From: DRPG01 sp964655065
Lineage (GTDB): Bacteria; Myxococcota_A; UBA796; GCA-2862545
Length of the DNA: 64,000 nt
NCBI GenBank assembly: GCA_964655065.1
Contig: CAZZLC010000005.1
Span: forward strand, 62,001 to 126,000
Reading direction: 5' to 3'
In this document: piece after piece, positions 18,171 to 26,896 of the stretch
Numbering within the stretch: position 1 is the first letter of the stretch
Layout: every line of letters begins with the position of its first letter
Position numbers and translations under genes: made by a program
The notes under the pieces: generated by a model
What the model was told of the DNA's origin: nothing
What the model saw: the letters and a program-made list of their open reading frames with translations, nothing else
Database searches by the model: none

Positions 18171-20756
18171 GTGTCGCGTCTTCTCGCTCTGCTGACATCG
18201 TGCACGCTCGTGGGCGCCCTCGTTGGGTGTACTTCAGCTGACGACACGCCTTCGGAGGCTCCCGGTCCGGATCGCCCGGGGGGAGAGGAGGCGCGCTACC
18301 GCGTGGGCGTGGGGGCGGCCCTCCTCGCCTACCGTCACGTCCTCGAACAGCCAGGGATCGAGGGGCGGCGGGCCGCGTTGGCCGAGATCGCCCAGCTCCC
18401 CGGGGTGGCCGAGGCCGAGCTCACCCCCGACGACAACAACATCTGGCTCGTCTACGAGGATGGCTCTGCCTCGTTCGTTCTCGCCGGAGATCCCGGGACC
18501 CGGGGAGCCCCGACCACCGGAACCACCCTCGAGCCCGCGCAGTTCGCCGTTCGACCCCAGCAACCCGTCGGCGGCCAGAAGGTGCTGGTGTGGATGCCGT
18601 TCGAGTCCGACTTCAATTTCGTCGAAGGTGGGGCCATCGCCACGATGTTCGCGTCGTCGGAGTGCCCGACCTTCGAGGTGGACGTGGTGATGAACCAGGA
18701 AGCCGATCTCGCATCGGTCCTTCGCTTCACCGAGTACCAGACCATCATCATGGTCACCCACGGTGTCGTGGACCGGGACGGCGAAGTCTACTTCCTCACT
18801 CGCGAGTCGCACAATGGACGAGGGGACGCGCCCAGCGCTCCCGAGCTCCTGAACCCGGAGCGACGGATGGAGCTGTTCGCGTTCACCTCGCCGGATTTCG
18901 TGAAGATCGAGTATCTGCCGACGCTGGAGGATATCCTCCAGAGGCTCGAGGACCAGGCCGTGCCGGGGTTGTTCGACGGCAGCGCGACCGCAGAAGCTTA
19001 TTACGTGGTCGGTACCTCGGCGATCGGCTCGCTCCCCGGTCGCTTCGAGGATGGCTCGATCATCTACAACGGGTCGTGCTCCAGCGCGTACAACGCGAGC
19101 CTGGCGCAGGCATTCTTCGCCAAGGGCGCCGGCGCCTACCTCGGCTACGACCTCCCGGTGACCGATGAGTTCGCGGACAGCCACGGCCGCGCGTTCTTCG
19201 AGAGCCTGATCTACGGCGTCGATCGCGTCGGCGACGCCTTTCAGCGCGCGCTCGACAACCAGCTGCCTCTCGACCCGGTGGGCGCGCCCGCCCAGTTCCG
19301 TCGCTTGGGTGACCCTGATCTCGTCTACCCCTGCGTCGTCGGCGCCCGGATGTCCGTCGCGGGCCCTCTCCCCGACGGCAGCGAGCCCTGGCTCGCCCCG
19401 TGGAACTCCCCGACCGAGAGTCAGCTGTGGCGGATGGATCCCGCAGAGGAGGGCCTCGAGCCCACCGCGGACTGCCCTGCCCCCGGCTCGTACGGGACGC
19501 CCCTCGCGACCGACATCATCGAGCCCGACTCCTGGGTGATGCGGGCTCACCGGCTCGACGAGCCGCTGGTGCAGGAGCCCGCGGTCGCCATCGTCGACGA
19601 GAGTGAGCCCGGCTGCACCAGCTTCGTCGCCGCCAAGGACCTCGGGACCGAGCGAGAGCGCATCCTCGTCGCGGCGTCGCAGAACGAGGTGTGGGCGACG
19701 GGCGAGCGGGACGTGGAGTTCCAGGTCCGCTACGACAGTGACCGTGGCACCTGCCTCGTGGGCGAGGTCGAGCTCGAGCCGCCCGTCGAAGGGGGGCCTG
19801 CCTTCGTGGTGCTCGAGGAGGCGTCGTGTGACGTCGAACTCGTGTACGGCCCGCCCACCGGCGACCGGGACGATCGACCGCCCTACGGCATCCCTCTCGG
19901 CGAGGACGACCCCGGCGACGATCCGGACGGCGGTCTCGATTGTGTCGACGTCGGCACCACCCCGCTGGTCATCCGGAGCGACAGCGAGCTCGCCACGTAC
20001 GCAGGAGTTCGGTGCTTCCGAGGCACCGTGGTCGTGGACGACGCGGTCTCCGATCTGTCTCCCCTCGACGCGCTCGAGGTGGTCGAGGGCAACTTCTCCG
20101 TGAGGACGAGCGCGGTCACTCCGGCCCCCACGGGTCCGCTCTCCGCGCTGCGGGAGGTCGGGGGTCTCGAGATCCGCGGCAACTTCGACTGGACAGGTCC
20201 CATCGAGCTGCCGAGCCTGGAGCGCGTGGCACCCGGATCCGTGAACCTCGGCGGGACCATGTCGGAGCTTCGCCTGCCCGCCCTCGTGGAGGTCGGGTCG
20301 AGCCTGTGGATCCACCCCTCGAGCGGCCTCACCACGCTGTCGTTCCCGGTGCTGCAGTCCGTCGGCGGCACTCTCCGCGCCGAGTTCGTCACCGAGGTGC
20401 GGCAGCTCTCGCTTCCCGCCCTGGACACCCTCGGCGGTGCCCTCGAGCTCTCCTACGTGGGGCTCCAGGACGGCCTCGATCTGCCTCTGCTGAAGAGCCT
20501 GGGTGGCTTCGAGATCGACCACGTGCGGGCGACCACGCTCGCCGGCTTCGCTCCCGCGAGCATCGCCGGGGATCTCGTGATCAGCACCAATCTCTTCCTG
20601 GCCGACATCACGTCGCTCGACAGCCTGCTGTCGGTCGGGGGCGACCTGACCATCGTCTGGAACAGCAACCTGCCGACGGGCCAGGCGACGAGCCTCGCGG
20701 ATCGTCTGCAGGGCTCGGGCTTCACGGGTACCGTCGACATCCAGGGCAACGACTGA
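18171..20756 (+). CDS. Lipoprotein with caspase/CHAT-like peptidase domain and leucine-rich receptor-L-like repeats
   Basis: The 861-residue product opens with a lipoprotein leader (LVGALVGC). Residues about 120-370 look like a caspase-fold peptidase: a strand ending in MVTHG (H197) and, about 105 residues later, IYNGSCSSAYNASLAQAFF with C303, followed by GAGAYLGYD. That His/Cys order and spacing is as in CHAT and gingipain-type clan CD peptidases. After a beta linker, residues about 590-861 consist of repeats around LPALxxVGG, like receptor-L leucine-rich domains. GTG start after AGGAG. The C-terminal part is related to the gene at 30395. It is convergent with the reverse transcriptase gene. 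The peptidase call rests on motifs only. Confidence 0.7.
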   Translation: MSRLLALLTSCTLVGALVGCTSADDTPSEAPGPDRPGGEEARYRVGVGAALLAYRHVLEQPGIEGRRAALAEIAQLPGVAEAELTPDDNNIWLVYEDGSASFVLAGDPGTRGAPTTGTTLEPAQFAVRPQQPVGGQKVLVWMPFESDFNFVEGGAIATMFASSECPTFEVDVVMNQEADLASVLRFTEYQTIIMVTHGVVDRDGEVYFLTRESHNGRGDAPSAPELLNPERRMELFAFTSPDFVKIEYLPTLEDILQRLEDQAVPGLFDGSATAEAYYVVGTSAIGSLPGRFEDGSIIYNGSCSSAYNASLAQAFFAKGAGAYLGYDLPVTDEFADSHGRAFFESLIYGVDRVGDAFQRALDNQLPLDPVGAPAQFRRLGDPDLVYPCVVGARMSVAGPLPDGSEPWLAPWNSPTESQLWRMDPAEEGLEPTADCPAPGSYGTPLATDIIEPDSWVMRAHRLDEPLVQEPAVAIVDESEPGCTSFVAAKDLGTERERILVAASQNEVWATGERDVEFQVRYDSDRGTCLVGEVELEPPVEGGPAFVVLEEASCDVELVYGPPTGDRDDRPPYGIPLGEDDPGDDPDGGLDCVDVGTTPLVIRSDSELATYAGVRCFRGTVVVDDAVSDLSPLDALEVVEGNFSVRTSAVTPAPTGPLSALREVGGLEIRGNFDWTGPIELPSLERVAPGSVNLGGTMSELRLPALVEVGSSLWIHPSSGLTTLSFPVLQSVGGTLRAEFVTEVRQLSLPALDTLGGALELSYVGLQDGLDLPLLKSLGGFEIDHVRATTLAGFAPASIAGDLVISTNLFLADITSLDSLLSVGGDLTIVWNSNLPTGQATSLADRLQGSGFTGTVDIQGND

Positions 20757-20813
20757 TCCCGGGCGCCCGGCGCTCGAGCCGCGATGGGTTACGGTGCGCG
20801 CGGTGCTTGGATA

Positions 20814-20965
20814 GTGGCGGTTCGCCACGGTCGGTCCGCGCGTTGCTCACGCAACGCTCGCCCTGTGTCGGCCGGGTAGGTTGCCGGCCGACATCGGCCC
20901 CGGAGGGGCCGAGCTGAGATCAAGATGGCAAGCGCTGCCTCCCGGTCGGGTCACCGACCGGGAGG
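20814..20965. other. Run of five hairpins in the convergent gap, reaching over the stop codon of the reverse transcriptase fusion
   Basis: Within 152 bases there are five perfect stems: 20814-20819/20823-20828 (6 bp), 20840-20846/20851-20857 (7 bp), 20866-20875/20884-20893 (10 bp), 20894-20901/20905-20912 (8 bp) and 20938-20949/20954-20965 (12 bp). The TGA of the minus-strand gene (20951-20953) lies in the loop of the last. This may be a bidirectional terminator cluster between two convergent genes, or a structured RNA that works with the reverse transcriptase. No U runs follow the stems. Stems are seen; function is inferred. Confidence 0.5.
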
Positions 20966-23900
20966 ACCCTCCTTCCCGGCCGGTGGACGCTCGGCCCCCG
21001 CGGTCCACGCGTCGAAGAAGGTGTCGCTGAGCCGCGTGTCTCCGCTCGCCACCGCGGCTCCGACGTTTCGGACGGCGTCCTGCACCTGGCCCGGGATCAG
21101 CGCAGCGAGCCCGTGGTACCCCACGATCCCGTAGGCATAGGCCAGCAGTCCTCGCACCTCCGCAGGCGGCCTCCCCATCCGGGCCTGGTGGACCGCCGAT
21201 CGCACCCGCCGCCGCACGTCCCTCGGCAGGCGCAGGCGTCCCGTCTCGGTCTCCGGGACCTGGACCCCACAGAGGATCAGGGGCCCGCCGCGCGCCTCGC
21301 TCCAGTGCCGCACCTTGCTCGTCGTGACGTGCCAGCCCTCGCCCTCGATGGCCTCGCGCATCAGCGCCTCGGCGCGCTCGTGGAACACGTGGCCGCCCGT
21401 GATGCTCGAGATCACGAGGTCGTCGGCGTACCGCGAGTACCGCCAGCGCCAGCGCGCGAACGGCCCGTCGCAGAGTCTCTGCAGGATGGCGTCGAGGGCT
21501 CGAGCCGAGAAGTTGGCGAGCACCGGCGAGGTGGGCGCGCCCTGGGGCAGGAAGTCGCGCACCCGCGTCCGGTCACGGTGAAAGCACATCGCCTTCAGCG
21601 CGAGCCACGCGTGCTCGCTCCACTCGACCCTCGCGAGCTGCAGGGCCTGGCGGAGCATCGTGGACACCTTGCGGTAGCTGGTCGTGCCGAACCAGTCGTG
21701 GATGTCGACGACCACGGCCCCCCGACACCCCGCGTGCATGCGCGCGTGCAGCGCGAGGGAGCGTCGAGGGGCGAACGACGTCACCGTGCCCGGTAGACGC
21801 AGACCGCGTCCCAGCCGGCGTGCGAGCACCGCCTGCATCGACTTGAGGACCGCCGAGGGCTGGTGGATCCACCGGAATCCCCCGCTCCGCTTCGGCATCC
21901 GGCGGGCGACGTACGCGCTCTCCTCGATGGCGGCCATCACCGGCGACCAGTCGAGCCGCTCGGTGTGGGTGGCGGCATCGCGGCGGCTCATGCCGAGCCC
22001 GCGGTGAAGGATCGACGTGAGCAGAGCCGGCTCCTGGACGATCCGCGACGCGCCCGCCGACAGCGCCGACACCCAGTCCCGCAGGGCGACCGTGGAGGCG
22101 GGGATGCGGCTCAGATCGAGCTTCCGACGACCGTCCGAGGTCTCGAGGTTGGCCAGCAGCTCCTTGATCCGGGGCTCGTGAAAGCGGCTGCCTACACCGT
22201 CGAGGAGACGCCGGACCGGCACGTGGTGCAGCAGGTGGGGCCAGGCGCGCCCGACGTGGCGTCGCAGCAGCACGTCGTAGGTCTGGCGCACCGTGGTGCC
22301 GTCGGGCATGGGCACGTCGGCCCACGGTGCGGCCTCCTTCGGGAAGGGGGCGCCGGTGTCGATCGCCTGCCGCAGCACCTCCGCCAGCCGCACCACCAGG
22401 CCCGCGTCGACCGTGCCCTGCAGCGGCTGGGGATCGATCTCGACCACCACGGTCCGATCTTCGCCGAAGAGCTCGTCGAGCTTGACCAGCGCCTGCTCGG
22501 CGGTGACCCGCTTGGCCGGGTCCTGACGTCCGCACACCTTGAGGAACTGCTTCCAGGCACCGTCGACCCGCTCCACGGGGTGACCCCGGTAGCGCGGCTG
22601 CACGCCGGTCAGCATCTCCTGGACCACGAGCGCCGCCGAGTACACGTCGCTCACCGGCCCCACGTCGGGCACGCCCTCGGCTTGCTCGGGTGAGAAGTAG
22701 AGCTCGGTGCCGAGCACGTCGCGAGTCAGGGTGAGGCGGGACTCTCCGGGCTCCGGCTCCTCGATGCGCACGAGCCCGAAGTCCGAGATGACGAGGACGT
22801 CGCCGTCCATCAGCAGGTTCTCGGGCTTGATGTCGCGGTGGATGAGTCCCTCGGCGTGGATCGCGGCGAGGCCGCGGTACAGCTGCCGGGCGAGGGACAG
22901 GACGATCGGGTCCGGAAGCCGTCCCCTGCGTAGCCGGTCCCGCAGTGTGCCCCCGGCGATGTAGGGCATGCGGATCATCGGCCGGTCGCCGCGACCGTAC
23001 TCGAGGCTCGCGTCGATGACGTTGGGGTGGGTCACCCGTCCGAGCGACTCGAGCTCGCGACGAAAGCGACGCTGGGCGCGCACGTCGCCCCACAGGTCGG
23101 GGCGCAGCACCTTGAGCGCGACCTCCCGCCCCGTGAACGCCTCCCGCGCGAGGTGGACGTCGCCGAACGCGCCCGACCCGATCTTCTTCAGGTAGGTGAA
23201 CTTCTCGGAGAGGAACGAGCCCTCGAGTCGGCCCCGCGCGAGCGCGCCCTCGAGCTTGACCTTCGGCCAGTACTGGCCCTCGGGACGAGCGAGGTGCTCG
23301 TCCCAGGTGCGCTCGGGCTCGTCGGGGTCGACGGGGACGCCGGCAAAGGTGCCGTCGTAGGGCTGGACCATGGTGAGTCGGGTGGGGCTCGCGACCTCCG
23401 AGAGCACGTAGACGTGGTTGTTGCGGTTGTCGGCGCTCGGCGGCACCTGGAGGTACGGCGAGACCTCGAGGACGCCGTGCTCGCGGTGGGCGAGGTACAC
23501 GATGCCGTGGGCGAGCTCGGCATCGCCCCACGCCGCCCCGACCCGCGGAGGGCTGGGGTCGACGCCGACGAAGATCTGCACCTGGCCCTTGCGGGGTCCC
23601 CGGCGGGCGGGTCGCACCTGCTGCAGGCGGAACAGCAGGTACATCTCGAGCCACGCGAGGCTCTGCAGCGCGGCCGAGAAGGTGCGCTCGAAGCGGTCCG
23701 CCTCGGCCCGCACGGCCGCCTCGTTGAGCGAGCTCACCCCGTGGACCGTCGCGTTGCGCGACTTCACCATCTCGAGGAAGAGGTCGTTGGTCGCCGGGTA
23801 CTGGGTCACGAGCTCGGGGAGGAAGGTCCAGCCGCGATTGCGGGCGGCAGCGTGCAGCGCCTCGATGGCCGCACGGCGGCTGCCCAGGGTGGGGCGGGTC

Positions 23901-24130
23901 CACGACTTGGCGAGCACCTCGTCGGTCGTCGGGTTGCGGGGACCGCGGAGGTAGTCGGCGGCGAGGATGCCCTGCAGCGTGGCGAGCACGATCTCGAAGG
24001 CCTCGTGAAGGTGCTTGAGCCGGGCGCTCTCGCTCTCGAACGCCCCCACGCGGTGCCAGGCCATGGCGATGGGGTGGGGGTAGAGGCCGACGATCCGGCT
24101 GCGGAGGGAATCCTCTGTGAACGTGGCCAT
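20951..24130 (-). CDS. HEPN-like domain + Ser/Thr protein kinase + retron-type reverse transcriptase fusion
   Basis: The 1059-residue protein has three parts. Residues 1-170 are helical with RNATVH (R125-H130), the R-x4-H motif of HEPN domains. Residues about 312-555 are a complete kinase: GSGAFGDV (318-325), K340, HRDIKPEN (431-438), DFG (450-452) and SPEQ. Residues about 720-1010 are a reverse transcriptase: D809 in VVVDIHDWF, LPQGAPTSPVLAN (861-873), YADD (901-904) and CGVQV (954-958) where retron enzymes have their VTG region. A helical linker joins kinase and RT. Catalytic residues look intact. A defence role, with the kinase gating the HEPN nuclease or RT, is inference. The ATG at 24128-24130 has only a weak G-rich ribosome site. 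GC is host-like. Confidence 0.88.
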   Translation of the reverse strand: MATFTEDSLRSRIVGLYPHPIAMAWHRVGAFESESARLKHLHEAFEIVLATLQGILAADYLRGPRNPTTDEVLAKSWTRPTLGSRRAAIEALHAAARNRGWTFLPELVTQYPATNDLFLEMVKSRNATVHGVSSLNEAAVRAEADRFERTFSAALQSLAWLEMYLLFRLQQVRPARRGPRKGQVQIFVGVDPSPPRVGAAWGDAELAHGIVYLAHREHGVLEVSPYLQVPPSADNRNNHVYVLSEVASPTRLTMVQPYDGTFAGVPVDPDEPERTWDEHLARPEGQYWPKVKLEGALARGRLEGSFLSEKFTYLKKIGSGAFGDVHLAREAFTGREVALKVLRPDLWGDVRAQRRFRRELESLGRVTHPNVIDASLEYGRGDRPMIRMPYIAGGTLRDRLRRGRLPDPIVLSLARQLYRGLAAIHAEGLIHRDIKPENLLMDGDVLVISDFGLVRIEEPEPGESRLTLTRDVLGTELYFSPEQAEGVPDVGPVSDVYSAALVVQEMLTGVQPRYRGHPVERVDGAWKQFLKVCGRQDPAKRVTAEQALVKLDELFGEDRTVVVEIDPQPLQGTVDAGLVVRLAEVLRQAIDTGAPFPKEAAPWADVPMPDGTTVRQTYDVLLRRHVGRAWPHLLHHVPVRRLLDGVGSRFHEPRIKELLANLETSDGRRKLDLSRIPASTVALRDWVSALSAGASRIVQEPALLTSILHRGLGMSRRDAATHTERLDWSPVMAAIEESAYVARRMPKRSGGFRWIHQPSAVLKSMQAVLARRLGRGLRLPGTVTSFAPRRSLALHARMHAGCRGAVVVDIHDWFGTTSYRKVSTMLRQALQLARVEWSEHAWLALKAMCFHRDRTRVRDFLPQGAPTSPVLANFSARALDAILQRLCDGPFARWRWRYSRYADDLVISSITGGHVFHERAEALMREAIEGEGWHVTTSKVRHWSEARGGPLILCGVQVPETETGRLRLPRDVRRRVRSAVHQARMGRPPAEVRGLLAYAYGIVGYHGLAALIPGQVQDAVRNVGAAVASGDTRLSDTFFDAWTAGAERPPAGKEGPPGR

Positions 24131-24197
24131 CGCGGCGCCCCCGAGTGCTCCAGGAGTCTGATCCGTCGGGACCCGGGACGCAACGGGGCCTCGCGGG

Positions 24198-24923
24198 CTA
24201 CCGGGTCCGGAGCGTCGTCCAGATGCTGTGCCACGCGGGGTCGCGGTCGGGCTCGTGGGTCATGGTGACCGCGGCGTAGACCCAGTCGAGCGAGCGGTCC
24301 CGCAGTCGGAGGGTGGCGACGCCGTCGTCGTCGGTGGTGGCGACGACCGCGTCGTCGTCGGCGTGTCCGGCGAGGGGGAACGCGCGGACCCGCGCCCCCG
24401 CCACGGGTCGTCCCGACGCGAGCAGCCGCACCCGCATCCGCCGCCGCGAGCCCGGGCGGCGCAGCGGCACGATCTCCAGGGGCAGGCCGGCGACGACGTC
24501 CCAGCCTTCGTGCTCGACGCCGAGCAGGAGCTTCAGCGAGCGTCGGTAGTGCTCGTGCTGCGGCTCTCGGGCGAGCGAGTCGACCACGGCCAGCATGCGA
24601 GCGTCGCCCTCGGAGGCGACGTAGTCGCGAAAGCGCGGCCAGGGCAGCTCGATGGCGGCACCGGCGTTCTCGTAGACGACCACGGTGGCGACGTCAGCCT
24701 CGGGGACCGTGCCCCAGGAGCCCTCGGTGGGCTCGACGGGTCGCAGGGTGCCTTCGACGAGGCGGTCGAGTCGCGTCAGCGTCTCGGGGCGCGACTCGCG
24801 ACGCTCGCGCTCCCGGTCGTGGGCCACGAGCCCGAACACCGGGGTCTGGCCTTCGAGGGTGGGGCCGGCGTCGAGGATGTAGTCGTGGGCGAAGGTCGAG
24901 GTGGCGAGCCAGGCGAGGAGCAT
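24198..24923 (-). CDS. Exported DUF4198 (NikM-like) protein
   Basis: The 241-residue protein begins MLLAWLATSTFAHDYIL, a signal peptide cut near the His. DUF4198 proteins are periplasmic beta-rich proteins, some linked to metal uptake. The C-terminal half (RRMRVRLLASGRPVAGARVR, then TDDDGVATLRL) is the typical carboxypeptidase-regulatory-like fold. The ATG at 24921-24923 follows GGAGG; the frame continues upstream without family sequence. It lies 67 bases upstream of the kinase-RT gene on the same strand and could be co-transcribed, though nothing else links them. Confidence 0.7.
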   Translation of the reverse strand: MLLAWLATSTFAHDYILDAGPTLEGQTPVFGLVAHDRERERRESRPETLTRLDRLVEGTLRPVEPTEGSWGTVPEADVATVVVYENAGAAIELPWPRFRDYVASEGDARMLAVVDSLAREPQHEHYRRSLKLLLGVEHEGWDVVAGLPLEIVPLRRPGSRRRMRVRLLASGRPVAGARVRAFPLAGHADDDAVVATTDDDGVATLRLRDRSLDWVYAAVTMTHEPDRDPAWHSIWTTLRTR

Positions 24924-24991
24924 CGGGCCTCCGTCGGCCGGGTAGCACGCCCGGGCCCACGAAGCGCGCGGTCCCTCGAAGCCTGGCGCGG

Positions 24992-25891
24992 TCAGGCCCG
25001 CAGCCGCCGGACCAGCCCGACCTGTGCGAGCAGCCACAGCGCTGCGTAGCCGGCGTCGAACTCCCAGGGCCGCAGCGCGTTGTTCGCGTGCCCCGGCCGG
25101 TAGTGGTGGTTGTTGTGCATCGCCTCGCCCCACCCGATCACGTCGACCGGGAACAGGTTCGTCGAGGTGCCCGCGGCTTGGGTGTTCCGGTAGCCGATGG
25201 TGTGGCACAGCCCGTTCACCACGATCACCGTCGAGAAGAACACCGACCCCATGACGCCGGGGAGCGCGAGAATCGCAGCCTGCCAGGGCATGAACAGCGA
25301 CAGCACGCCGATCATCACCGGGATCCGCACCACGAGCAGCCCCCAGATGCCTTGCCCCTCCAGCTTGCGGATGCCGTGCTCGAGAGCATCGTCAGGCAGC
25401 TTGCCCTCGTAGCGCCGGTAGAGCTCGGGGTGGTGCAGGCAGTGCTGATAGCTCTTGCCCGTCTGCTGCACGATGTTCCACAGCGAGCCGCCCTCCTTGG
25501 TGGGGCTGTGTGGATCGTCGTCGGTGTCCGACTTGTGGTGGTGCCAGCGGTGCATGATCGCCCACGCCCGGCCCCCGGTGCCCATCCACATCCAGTTCCA
25601 CACCCGCATCGGGTGCTCGACGAGCGGATGGTACTCGAACTGCTGGTGCGAGTACTGCCGGTGGTACAGCGTCGACAGCGTGAAGACGTTCACCTGGCGC
25701 AGCACGAGCATGAAGATGGCCAGGTAGACGATGTCGAGGTCGTGGCCGGTGACCAGCTCGTAGACGGCGAAGAGCCCGACCGAGACCAGGATCGGCAGGA
25801 ACGTGAGGACCAGGTACGAGAAGACGGCCATGGGCAAGTGCACCGTCTCCACCTCGGTGAGGAGACGGCTGGCGTGGGTAGCGGTGTTCAA
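24992..25891 (-). CDS. Membrane fatty-acid (acyl-CoA) desaturase
   Basis: The 299-residue membrane enzyme introduces a double bond into a fatty acyl chain using a di-iron centre. All three His boxes are visible: HRQYSH, HRWHHH and HNNHH, between paired hydrophobic helices. This is the arrangement of stearoyl-CoA-type delta-9 desaturases. Start ATG 25889-25891. The neighbours do not form a lipid pathway; it is followed on the same strand by the DUF4198 gene 68 bases on. Substrate specificity cannot be told. Confidence 0.88.
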   Translation of the reverse strand: MNTATHASRLLTEVETVHLPMAVFSYLVLTFLPILVSVGLFAVYELVTGHDLDIVYLAIFMLVLRQVNVFTLSTLYHRQYSHQQFEYHPLVEHPMRVWNWMWMGTGGRAWAIMHRWHHHKSDTDDDPHSPTKEGGSLWNIVQQTGKSYQHCLHHPELYRRYEGKLPDDALEHGIRKLEGQGIWGLLVVRIPVMIGVLSLFMPWQAAILALPGVMGSVFFSTVIVVNGLCHTIGYRNTQAAGTSTNLFPVDVIGWGEAMHNNHHYRPGHANNALRPWEFDAGYAALWLLAQVGLVRRLRA

Positions 25892-26141
25892 CGAGACTCC
25901 CTCGACCCTCGGCTCGAGGCGGTAGCGAGGCCGAGGTGCGGCGTGGAGGCTACCCCTCGTGAGGTCCTCGAGCCGGGCTGCGCGTCGAGCCGTCGCGGAT
26001 CCCGACCGGGCGAGCCCCAGGACCAGCGAGGCTTCTTCACCGCGCCGCTCGATCGGCCGACGGGCCGAGCGGGGCCGACGCGGTCACGTCTTCGACTGAC
26101 AGCGGCGACGTTTGGTGCCATCGTGGCACGGAGGAGGCCTC

Positions 26142-26759
26142 GTGTTCCCGTTCGCTCTGTCCCTGGCCGTCGCGGGCCCGCCGGAGGCGGAACTGCCACC
26201 GCCGCCCGCCGTGGTGTCGCCCGTGCTCGACCACCGCTTGCTCGAGCTGTCGATCGCGCAGCACCGTCGCGCGCGCGTGCTCGGCTGGACCACGCTCGGC
26301 GGGCTCGCCGCGACGGTGGGCGGCGTGGGCCTCGTGGCGGGGACCTGCCGGACCGACGCGTGCTCGGGGCCCGGCCCGACAGCCGGGGTGATCCTCGCCG
26401 TTGCGGGTTCGTTCGCCTACACCGGCGGACTGTTCGGCTTCCAGACCGTGAGCGCGATCGCGGAGGGCAACGCCGTCGACGCCGGACTCCGGGTGCGACC
26501 GAAGCTCGGCTGGGCCCCTCTGGCGCTGACGGTGGGCGGCGCAGCCGTGAGCTTCGCAGGCATGTCCTCGCAGACGCAGGCGGGCGCTGGAGGGGTCCCG
26601 AGCACCCCGCCGGCGGTCACCGTGGGCTCGCTCCTCACCCTCGGCGGTGTGGTGCTCGGCTGTGTGCAGTATGCCTCCACCGGCACGGCCCAGCGTCGTC
26701 GAGTCACGGTGGCGATGTCGCCGACCCCGAACGGCGCCCGGGCCGCGGTCCGCTTCTGA
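26142..26759 (+). CDS. Exported or membrane-associated small protein, unknown family
   Basis: The 205-residue product starts best at GTG 26142, four bases after GGAGG; the frame is open back to a TTG at 26112. The start region follows a 6-bp hairpin (26115-26120/26124-26129). The sequence shows a signal-like N terminus (FALSLAVAG), a Pro-rich stretch, a soluble helix (LDHRLLELSIAQHRRARVLG) and four hydrophobic segments. One Cys pair flanks TDA. No known domain. This style of small glycine-rich membrane protein is common in Myxococcota. Confidence 0.55.
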   Translation: MFPFALSLAVAGPPEAELPPPPAVVSPVLDHRLLELSIAQHRRARVLGWTTLGGLAATVGGVGLVAGTCRTDACSGPGPTAGVILAVAGSFAYTGGLFGFQTVSAIAEGNAVDAGLRVRPKLGWAPLALTVGGAAVSFAGMSSQTQAGAGGVPSTPPAVTVGSLLTLGGVVLGCVQYASTGTAQRRRVTVAMSPTPNGARAAVRF

Positions 26760-26896
26760 CCGCTCGCCCTGCCCCGCTCATCGCGAAAACGAACACCTGA
26801 GCGTGCGGAATCCCCAACCCCTGCGCCGCCGGGCGCCCGAGCTGACCGGAGGACGGCCTGGCCCGGAGCTTGCTCCGGGGCAATCCGGAGGTGTCC

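Noticed and set aside
20814..20965. A CRISPR array or repeat cluster
   Set aside because: The five stems differ in sequence and spacing, and no repeat unit recurs.
24131..24197. A retron msr-msd RNA gene upstream of the reverse transcriptase
   Set aside because: Only 67 bases separate the RT start from the DUF4198 gene, too few for a typical msr-msd, and no long paired arms are seen there.
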